DNA from: Crocinitomicaceae bacterium
Lineage (GTDB): Bacteria > Bacteroidota > Bacteroidia > Flavobacteriales_D > Crocinitomicaceae
Length of the DNA: 64,000 bases
Assembly: GCA_020635955.1 (NCBI GenBank)
Contig: JACJYW010000011.1
Span: forward strand, 1 to 64,000
Direction of reading: 5' to 3'
The position numbers and the translations under genes are program-made. Of this stretch, positions 25,654 through 34,760 are shown piece after piece; the first letter of the stretch is position 1; every line of letters begins with the position of its first letter. A model generated the notes under the pieces. The model searched no databases. It worked only from the letters and a program-made list of their open reading frames with translations, and was not told the origin of the DNA.

Positions 25654-26076
25654 ATGAAAGCTCTTAAATTTTTAACCCTTGGCGCATTATTAATCATTGG
25701 AACAAGCAGTTTTGCTTCTTTAAAGGCAAAAGAAAGAACCATTCTTCAACCTAATGACTGGGTTCAGTTAGGTACCAGAGTAGTAAATATGCATGCTGAT
25801 CATGATGAAATTCCGATTACTGTATTGGATGGAGTTTTCACGAAAGTGAGACTAAAGGTTATGAAAGCACCTTTACATTTGATGAACATCAACATCATTT
25901 TTGGAAATGGGGAGAATAAGAACGTTGTATTCGACAGAAATTTCCAACCGGGTGAGTTCACACGAGTGATCGATCTACCTGGAAACAAAAGGATCATTAA
26001 AAAAGTGAATTTGAATTATAAATCGGTTCCAACGGCAAAAGGAAGAGCTGTAGTTACCCTATTTGGAAAACACTAA
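25654..26076 (+). CDS. Small secreted protein, DUF2541-like
   Basis: A 140-residue exported protein (signal peptide about 1-21, SSFAS). The mature part is all beta: DWVQLGTRVVNMHADHDEIPITVLDGVFTKVRLKVMKAPLHLMNINIIFGNGENKNVVFDRNFQPGEFTRVIDLPGNKRIIKKVNLNY. The order of W-LG-R-V, D-D-I-V and a GNG turn resembles DUF2541-type periplasmic proteins, but I am not certain of the family. Single gene with its own terminator; function unknown. Confidence 0.65.
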   Translation: MKALKFLTLGALLIIGTSSFASLKAKERTILQPNDWVQLGTRVVNMHADHDEIPITVLDGVFTKVRLKVMKAPLHLMNINIIFGNGENKNVVFDRNFQPGEFTRVIDLPGNKRIIKKVNLNYKSVPTAKGRAVVTLFGKH

Positions 26077-26096
26077 ACCATAATTAACAATTGATT

Positions 26097-26130
26097 ACGC
26101 CGATTCGCTCATGTGGATCGGCGTTTTTTA
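26097..26130 (+). terminator. Intrinsic terminator of small secreted protein gene
   Basis: Perfect 8-bp stem ACGCCGAT (26097-26104) with ATCGGCGT (26117-26124), 12-nt loop, followed by six T. The T-run reaches the stop codon region of the convergent MscS gene. Confidence 0.85.
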
Positions 26131-27333
26131 TTTCATTGCCTGATGGTAGATCGTTTGTGTAGGGAATGCCATATCCAAACCTTCAGCTGCAAATCTTCTC
26201 AGAATAGCAAGGTTAACATCAGTTTGTGTTTGAAGGATATCTGCTCCTTTGCGGATATAATAGATGAAAGTTATTCCCAACGAAAAGTCACCAAAAGAAG
26301 TAAAGCCAGTCAACACAGCATCTTCAACATTGGCATTATTCTCTGCAGATATCTCTTTTAGAATCGCCATGGCACGCTCCATTTGATCAGCTTTCATATC
26401 GTAGGTCAAACCTAATTCAAGTATGATCTTACGGTTAGGTTCACGATCAATATTCTCAACTGAATCATCTGAGAATTTAGAGTTTGGAACAGTTACGATC
26501 CTTCCCGCTAATGTTTCAACTCGTGTAGAACGAATACCAATTTCTTTCACCGTACCATCTATTCCTGCAATTTGGATTCTATCTCCAACACTAAAAGGTT
26601 TATCGGCGAAGATCATGATACCTCCAAAGAAATTCTTCACCGTATCCTGAGCTGCCAATGCAAATGCCAATCCACCAATACCTAAACCGGCAATAATGGC
26701 TCCTACATCATATCCCGCATTATTCAATCCTACAATAATACCTAATGACCATATGATCACCTTCATTCCCTTTCGGAACAAGGGCAATAATTGATCATCA
26801 AGATCAGACTTAGACTTTTCAGTTAAGGGAACTATGTATTCTTCAATTAAAGCATCCAGCAAACGCACGATCAGCCAGGTCATGTTTACCACCAACAGGA
26901 AACCGAATAAATGACCTACAAAATTCTCCCAGTAAGGGTAAGAAACAAACGCTTGTGGAATTCCGCCTACCGCTTCAACAGTTGTATCATATTGAACAAC
27001 CTGTGCAAGATGCTCAGCACTTGGGGGAGCACCGAAATTTGAATTATATATATCTGTGTATTCTTCAACAGATAATCTGCTAAGACCAAATTTCAACCTG
27101 TTAATTGCATACCAGCAAGCCGCCAATACAGCACCAAAAATTACCGGCTCTTCAACTTTGTCTACAATAATGTCATCCAGATTACTTTTAGTTTTGGCAG
27201 TGATCTTCTTCAATACATTTTTAGATAACCAATACAAAACTTTAGCTGCGATAATTGAACCCAGGATGATCCCTAGGGCAATTGCATAATCTAACATGGA
27301 GTTACCGTAGTATATCTTGTTCCAAAAGTCCAT
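26128..27333 (-). CDS. Mechanosensitive ion channel, MscS family
   Basis: A 401-residue inner-membrane protein with about five hydrophobic segments (about 13-34, 56-72, 130-150, 190-205, 210-232). The pore helix AIIAGLGIGGLAFALAAQDTVKNFFGGIMIF is Gly/Ala-rich as in MscS TM3, and is followed by the beta-domain motif FSVGDRIQIAGIDGTVKEIGIRSTRVET and RIVTVPNSKFSDDSVEN. It releases solutes on osmotic downshock. The N-terminal extension, with an extra acidic loop (residues 78-115), is longer than in E. coli MscS (286 residues). Single gene with its own -7 box. Confidence 0.92.
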   Translation of the reverse strand: MDFWNKIYYGNSMLDYAIALGIILGSIIAAKVLYWLSKNVLKKITAKTKSNLDDIIVDKVEEPVIFGAVLAACWYAINRLKFGLSRLSVEEYTDIYNSNFGAPPSAEHLAQVVQYDTTVEAVGGIPQAFVSYPYWENFVGHLFGFLLVVNMTWLIVRLLDALIEEYIVPLTEKSKSDLDDQLLPLFRKGMKVIIWSLGIIVGLNNAGYDVGAIIAGLGIGGLAFALAAQDTVKNFFGGIMIFADKPFSVGDRIQIAGIDGTVKEIGIRSTRVETLAGRIVTVPNSKFSDDSVENIDREPNRKIILELGLTYDMKADQMERAMAILKEISAENNANVEDAVLTGFTSFGDFSLGITFIYYIRKGADILQTQTDVNLAILRRFAAEGLDMAFPTQTIYHQAMK

Positions 27334-27352
27334 AGTGCTGTCAATTTTAGAA

Positions 27353-27360
27353 CAAAGCTA
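27353..27360 (-). promoter_or_regulatory. -7 box of MscS gene
   Basis: Minus strand TAGCTTTG, a full TAnnTTTG match, 19 nt before the ATG at 27333. No TTG at the right -33 distance. Confidence 0.45.
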
Positions 27361-27384
27361 TAATTTTTAGAAAAAACGTATGGT

Positions 27385-29712
27385 CTAGTTGTTGTCAGAA
27401 CGACACTTTTCACAGAACAACTGTGCAATTTCTTCTATTTCTAATGCGCGAACACCCATTTGATCCCATCTGAAAAGATCACAGAACTCTTCAGGGTGAT
27501 CATTTGCAAGGTTTCTGAATACATTCCTGATCTTTTTCCACTCTTTTTTGTCTTCAAATCTTCCTAAGAAATACCCCAGTTTCAAGTATTGCTTATAGAG
27601 TTTAGGCATTCTACCTGATCGTTTCGCATATTTTGAAAGTAGGATATATGGTTCTGTAGTATAACCCCACTCTATCAAATACTGGCAAATGAAATAGGTC
27701 TTTTTAAGATCAAACTTCATTTTAAGAGCTGCATCAACCAGAATTGGTGCAGCCATTTTATCAGAATATCTATAATTTTGAACACCTGATATAAGTTCCA
27801 GACACTCGATCCATGCTTTCTGTTTTTTTCTGCGAATTGTTGGAAAGATCTCACCAAAATCTGAAACATTAATAGCTTCATTTCTATTAAAAATGTTGAA
27901 CATTAAACGATATTCAAGAAGATCAGCATCATTTGGAATGGCACCGATCTCTGCCAAATGATTTAATTCATCTACCTGAACTTCTTCATCATTTAAATTC
28001 AACCTCAGCACAAAACTATACCAATGGATCATAGCATATTCCGGCTCTTCTGGAATTCTGATATTTAACAATGAATCTTGTTGCTCAATATTTCCATCCA
28101 TTACATGATGTGCTAATACTTCATAGACTGGAACCATTTCATGGAAATTCTTCCCATCAATGAGATCTTGTAATCTTTGAACAGAAAGCGCATAGCCGCC
28201 TTCTTCTAAGGTTATAATGTCTTCATAAACAATATTGATGGATGAATACCTTGTTTCATCCAACAGATCCATGATCTTTTTATCTGATTTGTGCTTATTG
28301 GCATAAAGCCTTAAACTATCCTCTGACATATAGGCGGCCTCCTTGATTCCCAGAGCCACTAAACCCGTTTGAAAATCATCAAAATTCTCAAAAAACTCAC
28401 TTTTCAATTCAAAATCAGGATAGTATTCCTTAAGATAAGTCTTGATCAATTCCCCTCTCCTTTTAAAGAGTTCTTCATTGCCTTCTTTTGATCCTTCTAT
28501 AGAAGCCACTCCGTTAAAATAGATAGACCTAATAATGTATTTCTTTTCGGTCAAACTATCCAGTTCTTTAATGAGCGGCTTAAAAATGGATTTGTCTTCA
28601 TTGGTTTGCCCACTCTCAAAGGCAATCTTTACCTCCAAAGAATCCTGAATGACAATTTCATTGCCGATAACCTGAGGACTAGGTATCTCAAAATATTCTC
28701 TTGGCTTAAGGAAATCAGGATTTACGTAGATGGTCATTCCATGCATACATGGTCGCCATTTTTTGATCAGATTAAAATCCACCTGATAAAAGGTATCCAC
28801 AAACACAGGTTTCATACCAACATATATCTTAACCAGATCTGGAGATGGGTGAATATCATTTTTCAAAGACGCTTTACTAATGTAACCGATATAATATCCA
28901 TCATGATAGAGAGAATTATGAAAACTAGGTATTCCCTTGCAATCAAACTGTTCCTGATGGATCACATCCACCGCAATGGCACCTTTTGCTCCAAAGAGTT
29001 TTTTGATATTCTTTTTGTTCTTACCGATACGTGTAGCATTCATGTAGTATACTGAATCATTGGAAACGGTGTACCAACCCAAGTGAGCCTGATCTTTATT
29101 GATCTTATTTTGAAATCGTCTACAATTTCCGCATTCATTTTTGTCTTTGACATACATTTCAGGCCCTTCTGTAAATTCATAGGCCTCTCTAAATGGCTTG
29201 GATCCAAACACTTCACAGCAATACATTATGCCATTCTTAAAAGCATAAGTATGCGAAACCCCAGCATAATCTTTATTGACCATATTCTTGAAATGATCAG
29301 CAGACTTCTTCCAATTAGCCACCACTTCTTTGGCCAGTTTCTCATATGTCAACTTGCCTTTGGAACGCACAAACTCATAATTTAAGGGAACCAATTGAAT
29401 ATTTTCAGCCACACTATTGTGCGTACCTCCATAAAACTTTACCCTGTCAAAAGGAGAATTTTTCTCTTTATTCTTTTGAGCGTGAGATAGGACATTATTC
29501 TCTGCCATATAATCGGCATGATCTTGCGAAGCCTGATCTAATGTGTGATCTTCTATCAGGGTATCCACTCGCTCACGAACACGAATGCGATTCACCTCCT
29601 GAAGTACATATTTATTGAACAGATCAATATCAAAGTGTGCCGTATCCACAATTTCCTCCTGACCCCACAGGATCTGAGGCACTATTAGCAATATGTACAG
29701 CCAATTCTTCAA
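27385..29712 (-). CDS. Secreted CAP-domain protein with long C-terminal region
   Basis: A 775-residue exported protein (signal peptide 1-17, LWGQ). The N-terminal CAP/SCP domain (about 25-170) has the family pattern: VNRIRVRERVDTLIEDHTLDQASQDHADYMAENN, SHAQ and SVAENIQ. In bacteria such domains may bind ligands or act as proteases, but the activity is unknown. After a middle beta region (about 195-330) comes IAFESGQTNEDKSIFKPLIKELDSL (about 370-394), like the start of an OmpA/MotB peptidoglycan domain, although the full C-terminal signature is not clear. The rest is helical and repeat-like. Last gene of the five-gene minus-strand operon, overlapping its neighbour by 4 bp. Confidence 0.7.
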   Translation of the reverse strand: MKNWLYILLIVPQILWGQEEIVDTAHFDIDLFNKYVLQEVNRIRVRERVDTLIEDHTLDQASQDHADYMAENNVLSHAQKNKEKNSPFDRVKFYGGTHNSVAENIQLVPLNYEFVRSKGKLTYEKLAKEVVANWKKSADHFKNMVNKDYAGVSHTYAFKNGIMYCCEVFGSKPFREAYEFTEGPEMYVKDKNECGNCRRFQNKINKDQAHLGWYTVSNDSVYYMNATRIGKNKKNIKKLFGAKGAIAVDVIHQEQFDCKGIPSFHNSLYHDGYYIGYISKASLKNDIHPSPDLVKIYVGMKPVFVDTFYQVDFNLIKKWRPCMHGMTIYVNPDFLKPREYFEIPSPQVIGNEIVIQDSLEVKIAFESGQTNEDKSIFKPLIKELDSLTEKKYIIRSIYFNGVASIEGSKEGNEELFKRRGELIKTYLKEYYPDFELKSEFFENFDDFQTGLVALGIKEAAYMSEDSLRLYANKHKSDKKIMDLLDETRYSSINIVYEDIITLEEGGYALSVQRLQDLIDGKNFHEMVPVYEVLAHHVMDGNIEQQDSLLNIRIPEEPEYAMIHWYSFVLRLNLNDEEVQVDELNHLAEIGAIPNDADLLEYRLMFNIFNRNEAINVSDFGEIFPTIRRKKQKAWIECLELISGVQNYRYSDKMAAPILVDAALKMKFDLKKTYFICQYLIEWGYTTEPYILLSKYAKRSGRMPKLYKQYLKLGYFLGRFEDKKEWKKIRNVFRNLANDHPEEFCDLFRWDQMGVRALEIEEIAQLFCEKCRSDNN

Positions 29713-30191
29713 AGGATCTGTAATAAATTTTTATGCCATGAATGCTTAACTATTGTCCTCCATTTTTCATCCAGTTCACCAACATTTTCTACCAGGTTAT
29801 TATAAACAGTAGTTTGTCCGGTGATCCTGTCCTGAGCCATAAGATCTTTAAATTCACCCATACTTGCAATATGGATCTTTGTTGAGGCATCTTCATAAGC
29901 AATTTTCAATCGATCAAAGAAATCAATTCCTAAAACATCACCTATTTCCCTTATTTTACGATTCAATGAATCAATGGAACAGCCTGACGTTGGACTTTTG
30001 GATTCATCAGCCCCTACCACTAGAAAAAGGTTGTACTCTACAGCAAAATCGCCATATAACTCATTGCCATGTGATGCCCATTGACCAATAAAATCGCGCA
30101 TGTGATCCTGAACATAAGTCACTTCTTCAGGCTTTAAAAATCGGTTAGCCTGAAAAACCCAAACACGTGCATATGGAGGCAAATTCAACAT
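29709..30191 (-). CDS. Conserved Bacteroidota protein, often mislabelled ABC ATPase
   Basis: A 160-residue soluble protein with LPPYARVWVFQANRFLKPEEVTYVQDHMRDFIGQWASHGNELYGDFAVEYNLFLVV at the start and a conserved SGCSIDSLNRKIREI in the middle. Homologues in this phylum carry the label ABC transporter ATPase, but I see no Walker A, signature or Walker B motif, so that name is not supported. The Cys-Ser pair in GCSID is a candidate functional site. It sits 1 nt after ppx and overlaps the CAP gene. Function unknown. Confidence 0.75.
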   Translation of the reverse strand: MLNLPPYARVWVFQANRFLKPEEVTYVQDHMRDFIGQWASHGNELYGDFAVEYNLFLVVGADESKSPTSGCSIDSLNRKIREIGDVLGIDFFDRLKIAYEDASTKIHIASMGEFKDLMAQDRITGQTTVYNNLVENVGELDEKWRTIVKHSWHKNLLQIL

Positions 30192-30192
30192 T

Positions 30193-31089
30193 TTACATCA
30201 ATTTTATCACTCCTTCTTTCATTGCAAAAGGCGAAATAGTGAGTGTTTTTACTTTTAATTTATTCATGATCCATTTGATCTTAATGGCTGCAATAGGCGC
30301 CATTTTCTTTCTGATCGGGATAATGAAATCATTTTTCTCACGCTCAGCCATTGTGGAATGGATCATATCATCTAAAACTCTCATGACCTCAACCTCATCC
30401 ATATCCTCAAATTCATTCTCAGGATATTCTCTTTGTCTTAAAATGGCATAGAAGGTTTCGAAAGAACCACTTGCACCAATTAGTACATCCGTTTCTACTC
30501 CCTCAAAAAAACCTTGTGTTTTTTCTTCAAGATACTCAATAATATGTTCTACATCCTGAATGGTGTATGGATCACTGAATTTAAAGAGTTGATAGATGCG
30601 TGATGTTCCAATATTGAAACTGAAAGACTTAAGCACACCTTCTTTATTCGCGTAAATAAATTCAGTGCTACCTCCTCCAATATCCATGATCATTGCAGGC
30701 TCATCAAATGGATATCCCATCTTAACACCCTCATAGATCAGTTGTGCTTCACGCTCACCGGAGATCACCTCCACTTCAAGACCAAAAAGTTCATCTACTT
30801 TAAATAAAAACTGGTCTTTATTGGTAGCATCTCTAACCGCAGAAGTAGCAAAAGCCTTGACTTTTGAAGTTTCCAATTCCCCGCACTTTTGCATAAAACC
30901 GTGCAGGGCTTCAAAACCACGCTCCATTGCATCATCAGAAATTAGCGAATCATTGATGCCTCCTAATCCTAAGCCTACACCTACCTTATTACTGTATATC
31001 TTATCAAAGCCGACTTCTTTTTTATCAACTACCAATAGGTTGAAGGTATTGGTACCAATGTCTATTATGCCAACTCTTTTATTAATCAA
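30193..31089 (-). CDS. Ppx/GppA family phosphatase
   Basis: A 298-residue protein of the actin-like ATPase superfamily: IIDIGTNTFNLLVVD (phosphate 1, 8-22), AFATSAVRDATNK, and MDIGGGSTEFIYAN (about 139-152, phosphate 2). It covers only the two catalytic domains, like short Ppx/GppA proteins, without the HD-like C-terminus of the 500-residue forms. Members hydrolyse polyphosphate or convert pppGpp to ppGpp; which applies is not visible. Central gene of the operon with the NatAB-like transporter. Confidence 0.88.
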   Translation of the reverse strand: MINKRVGIIDIGTNTFNLLVVDKKEVGFDKIYSNKVGVGLGLGGINDSLISDDAMERGFEALHGFMQKCGELETSKVKAFATSAVRDATNKDQFLFKVDELFGLEVEVISGEREAQLIYEGVKMGYPFDEPAMIMDIGGGSTEFIYANKEGVLKSFSFNIGTSRIYQLFKFSDPYTIQDVEHIIEYLEEKTQGFFEGVETDVLIGASGSFETFYAILRQREYPENEFEDMDEVEVMRVLDDMIHSTMAEREKNDFIIPIRKKMAPIAAIKIKWIMNKLKVKTLTISPFAMKEGVIKLM

Positions 31090-31091
31090 TA

Positions 31092-32417
31092 CTATTTATG
31101 TTTCATCCACTTGAAAATCTCTTTCCAGGTGGCTTTTTTACCATACATTAAAATACCTACTCGATATACTTTCCCAGCCAAATAAGTTGTGAAAATGAAT
31201 GTTCCTGCCAAAATCACCAGTGAAATGATCACTTCCCAAATGAGCACCGTTCCAGAGCCTATTCTTTGCAACATTATTATTGGCGAAGAAAGAGGAACAT
31301 ATGATCCCCAAATGGCGGTGGAACTCTCAGGATCCCCGATCATTGAAAAGGATAGTATGTAAACGAAAGTGAGTGGAATCATAATAGGGATGACCAATTG
31401 CTGTGTATCTGCCTCAGAATCTGCTGCTGCACCGACAATTGCAAATAAACTTCCATACAGCAGATATCCGCCAACGAAGTAAATGACGAACATGATCAAT
31501 AACATTGGCCAGTTAATGTAATCATACAATGCAGCATAAATACAATTCATTTCGGCCATCTGAGCAGCCACATCTTCTGGGATCATTTGTGTTCCCAAAT
31601 CCATTTGAGAAACAGCCATTTGATCAATGAACATTGGCTGAACAACGATCATTAAGATAAAAACTACCCCAAACCATATGAGGAACTGCGTCAATCCAAC
31701 CAAACCAATTCCTATGATCTTACCAAACATCAGATCAAATGGGCGAACAGATGAAACGATCACTTCTACAACCCTACCTTGCTTTTCTTCCATTACACCT
31801 CTCATCACCATACCTCCATATACCATAAGGAAGATGTAGATCATTACAGAGAATCCTAATCCTACTCCCTGACCTATTTCAGCAGGATTACATCCAAGGT
31901 CTTCAGGATCATCCCCAACCAGAGAAGTATTGAACTTGTATGATTGTTTGATCTTTCTGTACTTATCCAAAGGAATCCCTTCATCAATCGCAAAGTATTC
32001 CTCTAATCTCATTTCCAGTTTTTTGGCAATGTATCTTTCAGTATTAGAGGATATTTTTTCACGAACTAAGCCATTGATCGTTTTATTAGTGATCACATCA
32101 GGATCAAGGGCTATGAAAACGTCATAATCCTTGTACTTTTCCATGGTTTCAAAATCTTCCCGATACACCATTTCCTGTGTGAAATAGAATGTAGCTGGAG
32201 GATTTTCATCCTGTCCAATGTATATTTTGGCATCACACAAATTACGTGGATCTGAAACCAGTACTTTTTGGTGCTTGTCATTCTCCATCCCCAACCAAAC
32301 CGCCAGGAATCCCATTCCGGCCATTAGAACCGGAACCAAAAGGGTCAAGATCAGGAATGACTTTTTCTTTACTCGAGAAGTATACTCACGACCTATGACT
32401 AAACCTATCTTACTCAT
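31092..32417 (-). CDS. ABC-2 type transporter permease (NatB-like)
   Basis: A 441-residue protein with an N-terminal membrane helix, a long extracytoplasmic domain (about 45-175) and a C-terminal block of about six helices. Characteristic: MSKIGLVIGREYTSRVKKKSFLILTLLVPVLMAGMGF at the start and VMEEKQGRVVEVIVSSVRPFDLMFGKIIGIGLVGLTQFLIW, the cytoplasmic coupling region of NatB-type permeases. It pairs with the ATPase encoded just upstream (8-nt overlap). NatAB-like systems export Na+ or drugs; the substrate here is unknown. It is not GldF, which is separately encoded. Confidence 0.85.
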   Translation of the reverse strand: MSKIGLVIGREYTSRVKKKSFLILTLLVPVLMAGMGFLAVWLGMENDKHQKVLVSDPRNLCDAKIYIGQDENPPATFYFTQEMVYREDFETMEKYKDYDVFIALDPDVITNKTINGLVREKISSNTERYIAKKLEMRLEEYFAIDEGIPLDKYRKIKQSYKFNTSLVGDDPEDLGCNPAEIGQGVGLGFSVMIYIFLMVYGGMVMRGVMEEKQGRVVEVIVSSVRPFDLMFGKIIGIGLVGLTQFLIWFGVVFILMIVVQPMFIDQMAVSQMDLGTQMIPEDVAAQMAEMNCIYAALYDYINWPMLLIMFVIYFVGGYLLYGSLFAIVGAAADSEADTQQLVIPIMIPLTFVYILSFSMIGDPESSTAIWGSYVPLSSPIIMLQRIGSGTVLIWEVIISLVILAGTFIFTTYLAGKVYRVGILMYGKKATWKEIFKWMKHK

Positions 32418-33378
32418 TTGACCCTCCCTTCTCGTTTAAGAAAAGATCACGTCTTGACTTTTCATTATCAGTAACAGCCTGAATAAAAATATCATGCATA
32501 GAAGGAATGATCTCATTTACAGACTCAATCTCCACCACCGGCATAACTGTTCTAAGCAGATCATTCAAACTATTTTCCTTTAAAAGTTTAACATGAGCAA
32601 CTGCAGTATCGTCATCAATTTGCTCGGAATGAACCAATGAAAAATCTGCAAACAAGGCATTTGCAAACCCGAACATCATGCCCCTGAACTGAACAGCATA
32701 AGTATGTGATCTGAATTGTTTTTTGACATCTTTTAATGATCCATTGACAATGACTTTGGCATTATCGATCAACGCAATAGAATCACAGATCTCTTCAACT
32801 GAATTCATGTTGTGTGTTGACAACATTATTGAGGTCCCGTTCTTTTTCATTTCCAGGATCTCTTTCTTGATCAATTCTGTATTGATTGGGTCAAATCCAC
32901 TAAAAGGCTCATCCAGTATCAACAACTTTGGCTGATGTAAAACCGTGATGATGAATTGGATCTTTTGAGCCATCCCTTTCGAAAGTTCTTCTACTTTTTT
33001 ATCATACCATGAGGTTATCTCGAATTTTTCGAACCACTCATCCAGTTTGCGTTTAGCATCTGATTTGGAAAGACCTTTTAAACGTGCAAAGTACATGACC
33101 TGATCGCGCACCTTCATTTTTTTGTACAATCCGCGTTCTTCAGGCAAATACCCAATGTATTCAATATCCGAACGTTCTATCTCTCGTCCTTCAAGAAATA
33201 CTTTTCCTGAATCCGGACCTGTGATCTGATTGATGATTCGGATCAAACTGGTTTTACCCGCACCATTAGGTCCAAGTAAACCGAAGATCTCCCCTTTTTG
33301 GGTGGTTATAGAAATATCATCTAAAGCCCTATGACCCGCATATTGCTTGACGATATGTTCTACCCTCAACATTTCCAT
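32410..33378 (-). CDS. ABC transporter ATP-binding protein (NatA-like)
   Basis: A 322-residue ABC ATPase with Walker A GPNGAGKTS (about 37-45), a Q-loop around YLPEERGLYKKM, signature LSKGMAQKIQ (about 137-146) and Walker B LLILDEPFSGFDP with H-loop STHNM. The extra C-terminal domain (about 225-322) is usual for NatA/DrrA types. It is first in the operon with the NatB-like permease, Ppx/GppA, the 160-residue protein and the CAP protein. The ATG at 33378 and another 6 nt downstream are both possible starts. Confidence 0.9.
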   Translation of the reverse strand: MEMLRVEHIVKQYAGHRALDDISITTQKGEIFGLLGPNGAGKTSLIRIINQITGPDSGKVFLEGREIERSDIEYIGYLPEERGLYKKMKVRDQVMYFARLKGLSKSDAKRKLDEWFEKFEITSWYDKKVEELSKGMAQKIQFIITVLHQPKLLILDEPFSGFDPINTELIKKEILEMKKNGTSIMLSTHNMNSVEEICDSIALIDNAKVIVNGSLKDVKKQFRSHTYAVQFRGMMFGFANALFADFSLVHSEQIDDDTAVAHVKLLKENSLNDLLRTVMPVVEIESVNEIIPSMHDIFIQAVTDNEKSRRDLFLNEKGGSNE

Positions 33379-33493
33379 AGAAAATGATTTACATTAACTT
33401 ATAAAGATATAGGTAAAGACCATGGAAAAAGTAACACAATTAGAGAGTTGTTCACAGGATAATTTTGATTAGTTATAATATATTTAATCCCAA

Positions 33494-34078
33494 ATGAATT
33501 TAACCAGTGATCAGATCAGCATCCTTAAATTGGCCTTCAAGCCTCTTGAGCTGAGCGTGGAAAAACATCCTTTGTTCTTTGAACAATGGCAGGAAGACTC
33601 ATTTGAACGCTATGAATTCATTACTGAAGCTGGCAAAATAGAGCGATACTTTTACATCATTGAATCCGGTGTACAAATAATCTATATTCTAGACCACTCA
33701 GGAAATAAAAGAGTTCTGGGATTTTCTTTTGATGGAAGTTATTCAGGAGTTTATGATTCCTTTCTCGATCAAAAACCTTCCAGTTACTTTATTGAATCAT
33801 TAACACCTTCAAAAGTGCTAAAGATTGACAAATCTCAGTACAATTCATTTTTTGAAAATTATCCCGAATTTGAACATTGGGGAAGAATCATACATGCTAA
33901 ATTATTTGTTGGACGAGTGGAAAGAGAAATTGAACTCATCACTCTGACGGCAAAAGAGCGTTTCGAAGTCTTTTCAAAGCGTTGTCCTGAACCTTTAAAA
34001 AATATACCTCAAAAGTATTTGGCATCATACCTAAATATGACGCCCGAAACATATAGCAGATTACGTGCTGAATTGTGA
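33494..34078 (+). CDS. Crp/Fnr family regulator
   Basis: A 194-residue protein. An N-terminal cyclic-nucleotide-binding-like beta-roll (about 20-120; FITEAGKIERYFYIIESGVQIIYILDHSGNKRVLGFSFDGSYSGVYDSFL) lacks the Arg/Glu phosphate-binding cassette typical of cAMP-binding Crp, so the effector is unknown. The C-terminal helix-turn-helix NIPQKYLASYLNMTPETYSRLRAEL (about 170-194) is intact. A DinB-like gene follows, and an FNR-type palindrome lies between them. A TAATTTTG -7 box is at 33460-33467, 26 nt upstream. It likely controls itself or its neighbour, by position. Confidence 0.82.
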   Translation: MNLTSDQISILKLAFKPLELSVEKHPLFFEQWQEDSFERYEFITEAGKIERYFYIIESGVQIIYILDHSGNKRVLGFSFDGSYSGVYDSFLDQKPSSYFIESLTPSKVLKIDKSQYNSFFENYPEFEHWGRIIHAKLFVGRVEREIELITLTAKERFEVFSKRCPEPLKNIPQKYLASYLNMTPETYSRLRAEL

Positions 34079-34082
34079 TTTC

Positions 34083-34096
34083 TTGATCCAGGTCAA
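34083..34096. promoter_or_regulatory. FNR/DNR-type operator-like palindrome
   Basis: TTGATCCAGGTCAA, extended by flanking TC/GA into the 6-bp inverted repeat TCTTGA-N6-TCAAGA, differs in one base from the FNR family site TTGAT-N4-ATCAA. It lies 5 nt after the Crp/Fnr gene and 46 nt before the DinB-like gene. Confidence 0.5.
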
Positions 34097-34141
34097 GATT
34101 ATTTAGATCGAACTGGCGGACCTTTGTAGAAAAATAAAATT

Positions 34142-34723
34142 ATGTCAAGAGTAATATTAAGAGTCCAGGATCAATTACAACGCATCAATCTCCTTTCTGA
34201 GGAAATCGATAAAATAAAATTAATTGAAACATCTATACTTAGAAACAGGCCTGATGAGAAAACATGGTCTGTCATTGAAGTTGTAGAACATATGGTGTTG
34301 GCGCATAAACCCTACCAATCAAAATTAGATGACACACTTCATCAGCTGCCAACAGCTACCCAACCAATTGATGAGATCAAATCCAAAGCGATACCTTCAT
34401 TTTTGATCAAGCGCTTTCCTCCCGTTAAAGGGAAGATCAAATTTAAGATGAAAACAATGAAGCAATTCACTCCCCTATTAAGCGTAGAATCTTTAGATGA
34501 GGGAGAAATAAACCAAATTTTTGATCAATTTCAAAATAGTTTAGTACACTTAAATAAAGTGATCAAAGCTTATCGTGGTAAAAAAGTAAAAAATATACGT
34601 TTTAATTCAGCAATCGGAGCTTCTGTTAAATTCAATGTAGCTGAAGCCTGTGAATTTATCATTTGTCATAACGAAAGACATTTGCATCAAATTAAGAACA
34701 TCTTGAAGAAGGTGAATAATTAG
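34142..34723 (+). CDS. DinB-like metalloprotein
   Basis: A 193-residue four-helix protein. The DinB/YfiT pattern is visible as RPDEKTWSVIEVVEHMVLAHK (about 40-60), where the first histidine falls on the EH motif, and HNERHLHQIKNILKK at the C-terminus with the other candidate metal ligands. Some DinB-superfamily members are metal-dependent thiol transferases. It follows a Crp/Fnr gene with a 63-nt gap holding an FNR-like site, so it is likely the regulated target. Confidence 0.75.
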   Translation: MSRVILRVQDQLQRINLLSEEIDKIKLIETSILRNRPDEKTWSVIEVVEHMVLAHKPYQSKLDDTLHQLPTATQPIDEIKSKAIPSFLIKRFPPVKGKIKFKMKTMKQFTPLLSVESLDEGEINQIFDQFQNSLVHLNKVIKAYRGKKVKNIRFNSAIGASVKFNVAEACEFIICHNERHLHQIKNILKKVNN

Positions 34724-34760
34724 CAATGGAAAAACTCCATTTTTTCTGTATATTCATGTC

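Noticed and set aside
32410..33378. ABC ATPase as GldA of the gliding transporter
   Set aside because: It overlaps and pairs with a NatB-like permease and lies apart from gldFG; the C-terminal extension fits NatA/DrrA. GldA is probably elsewhere.
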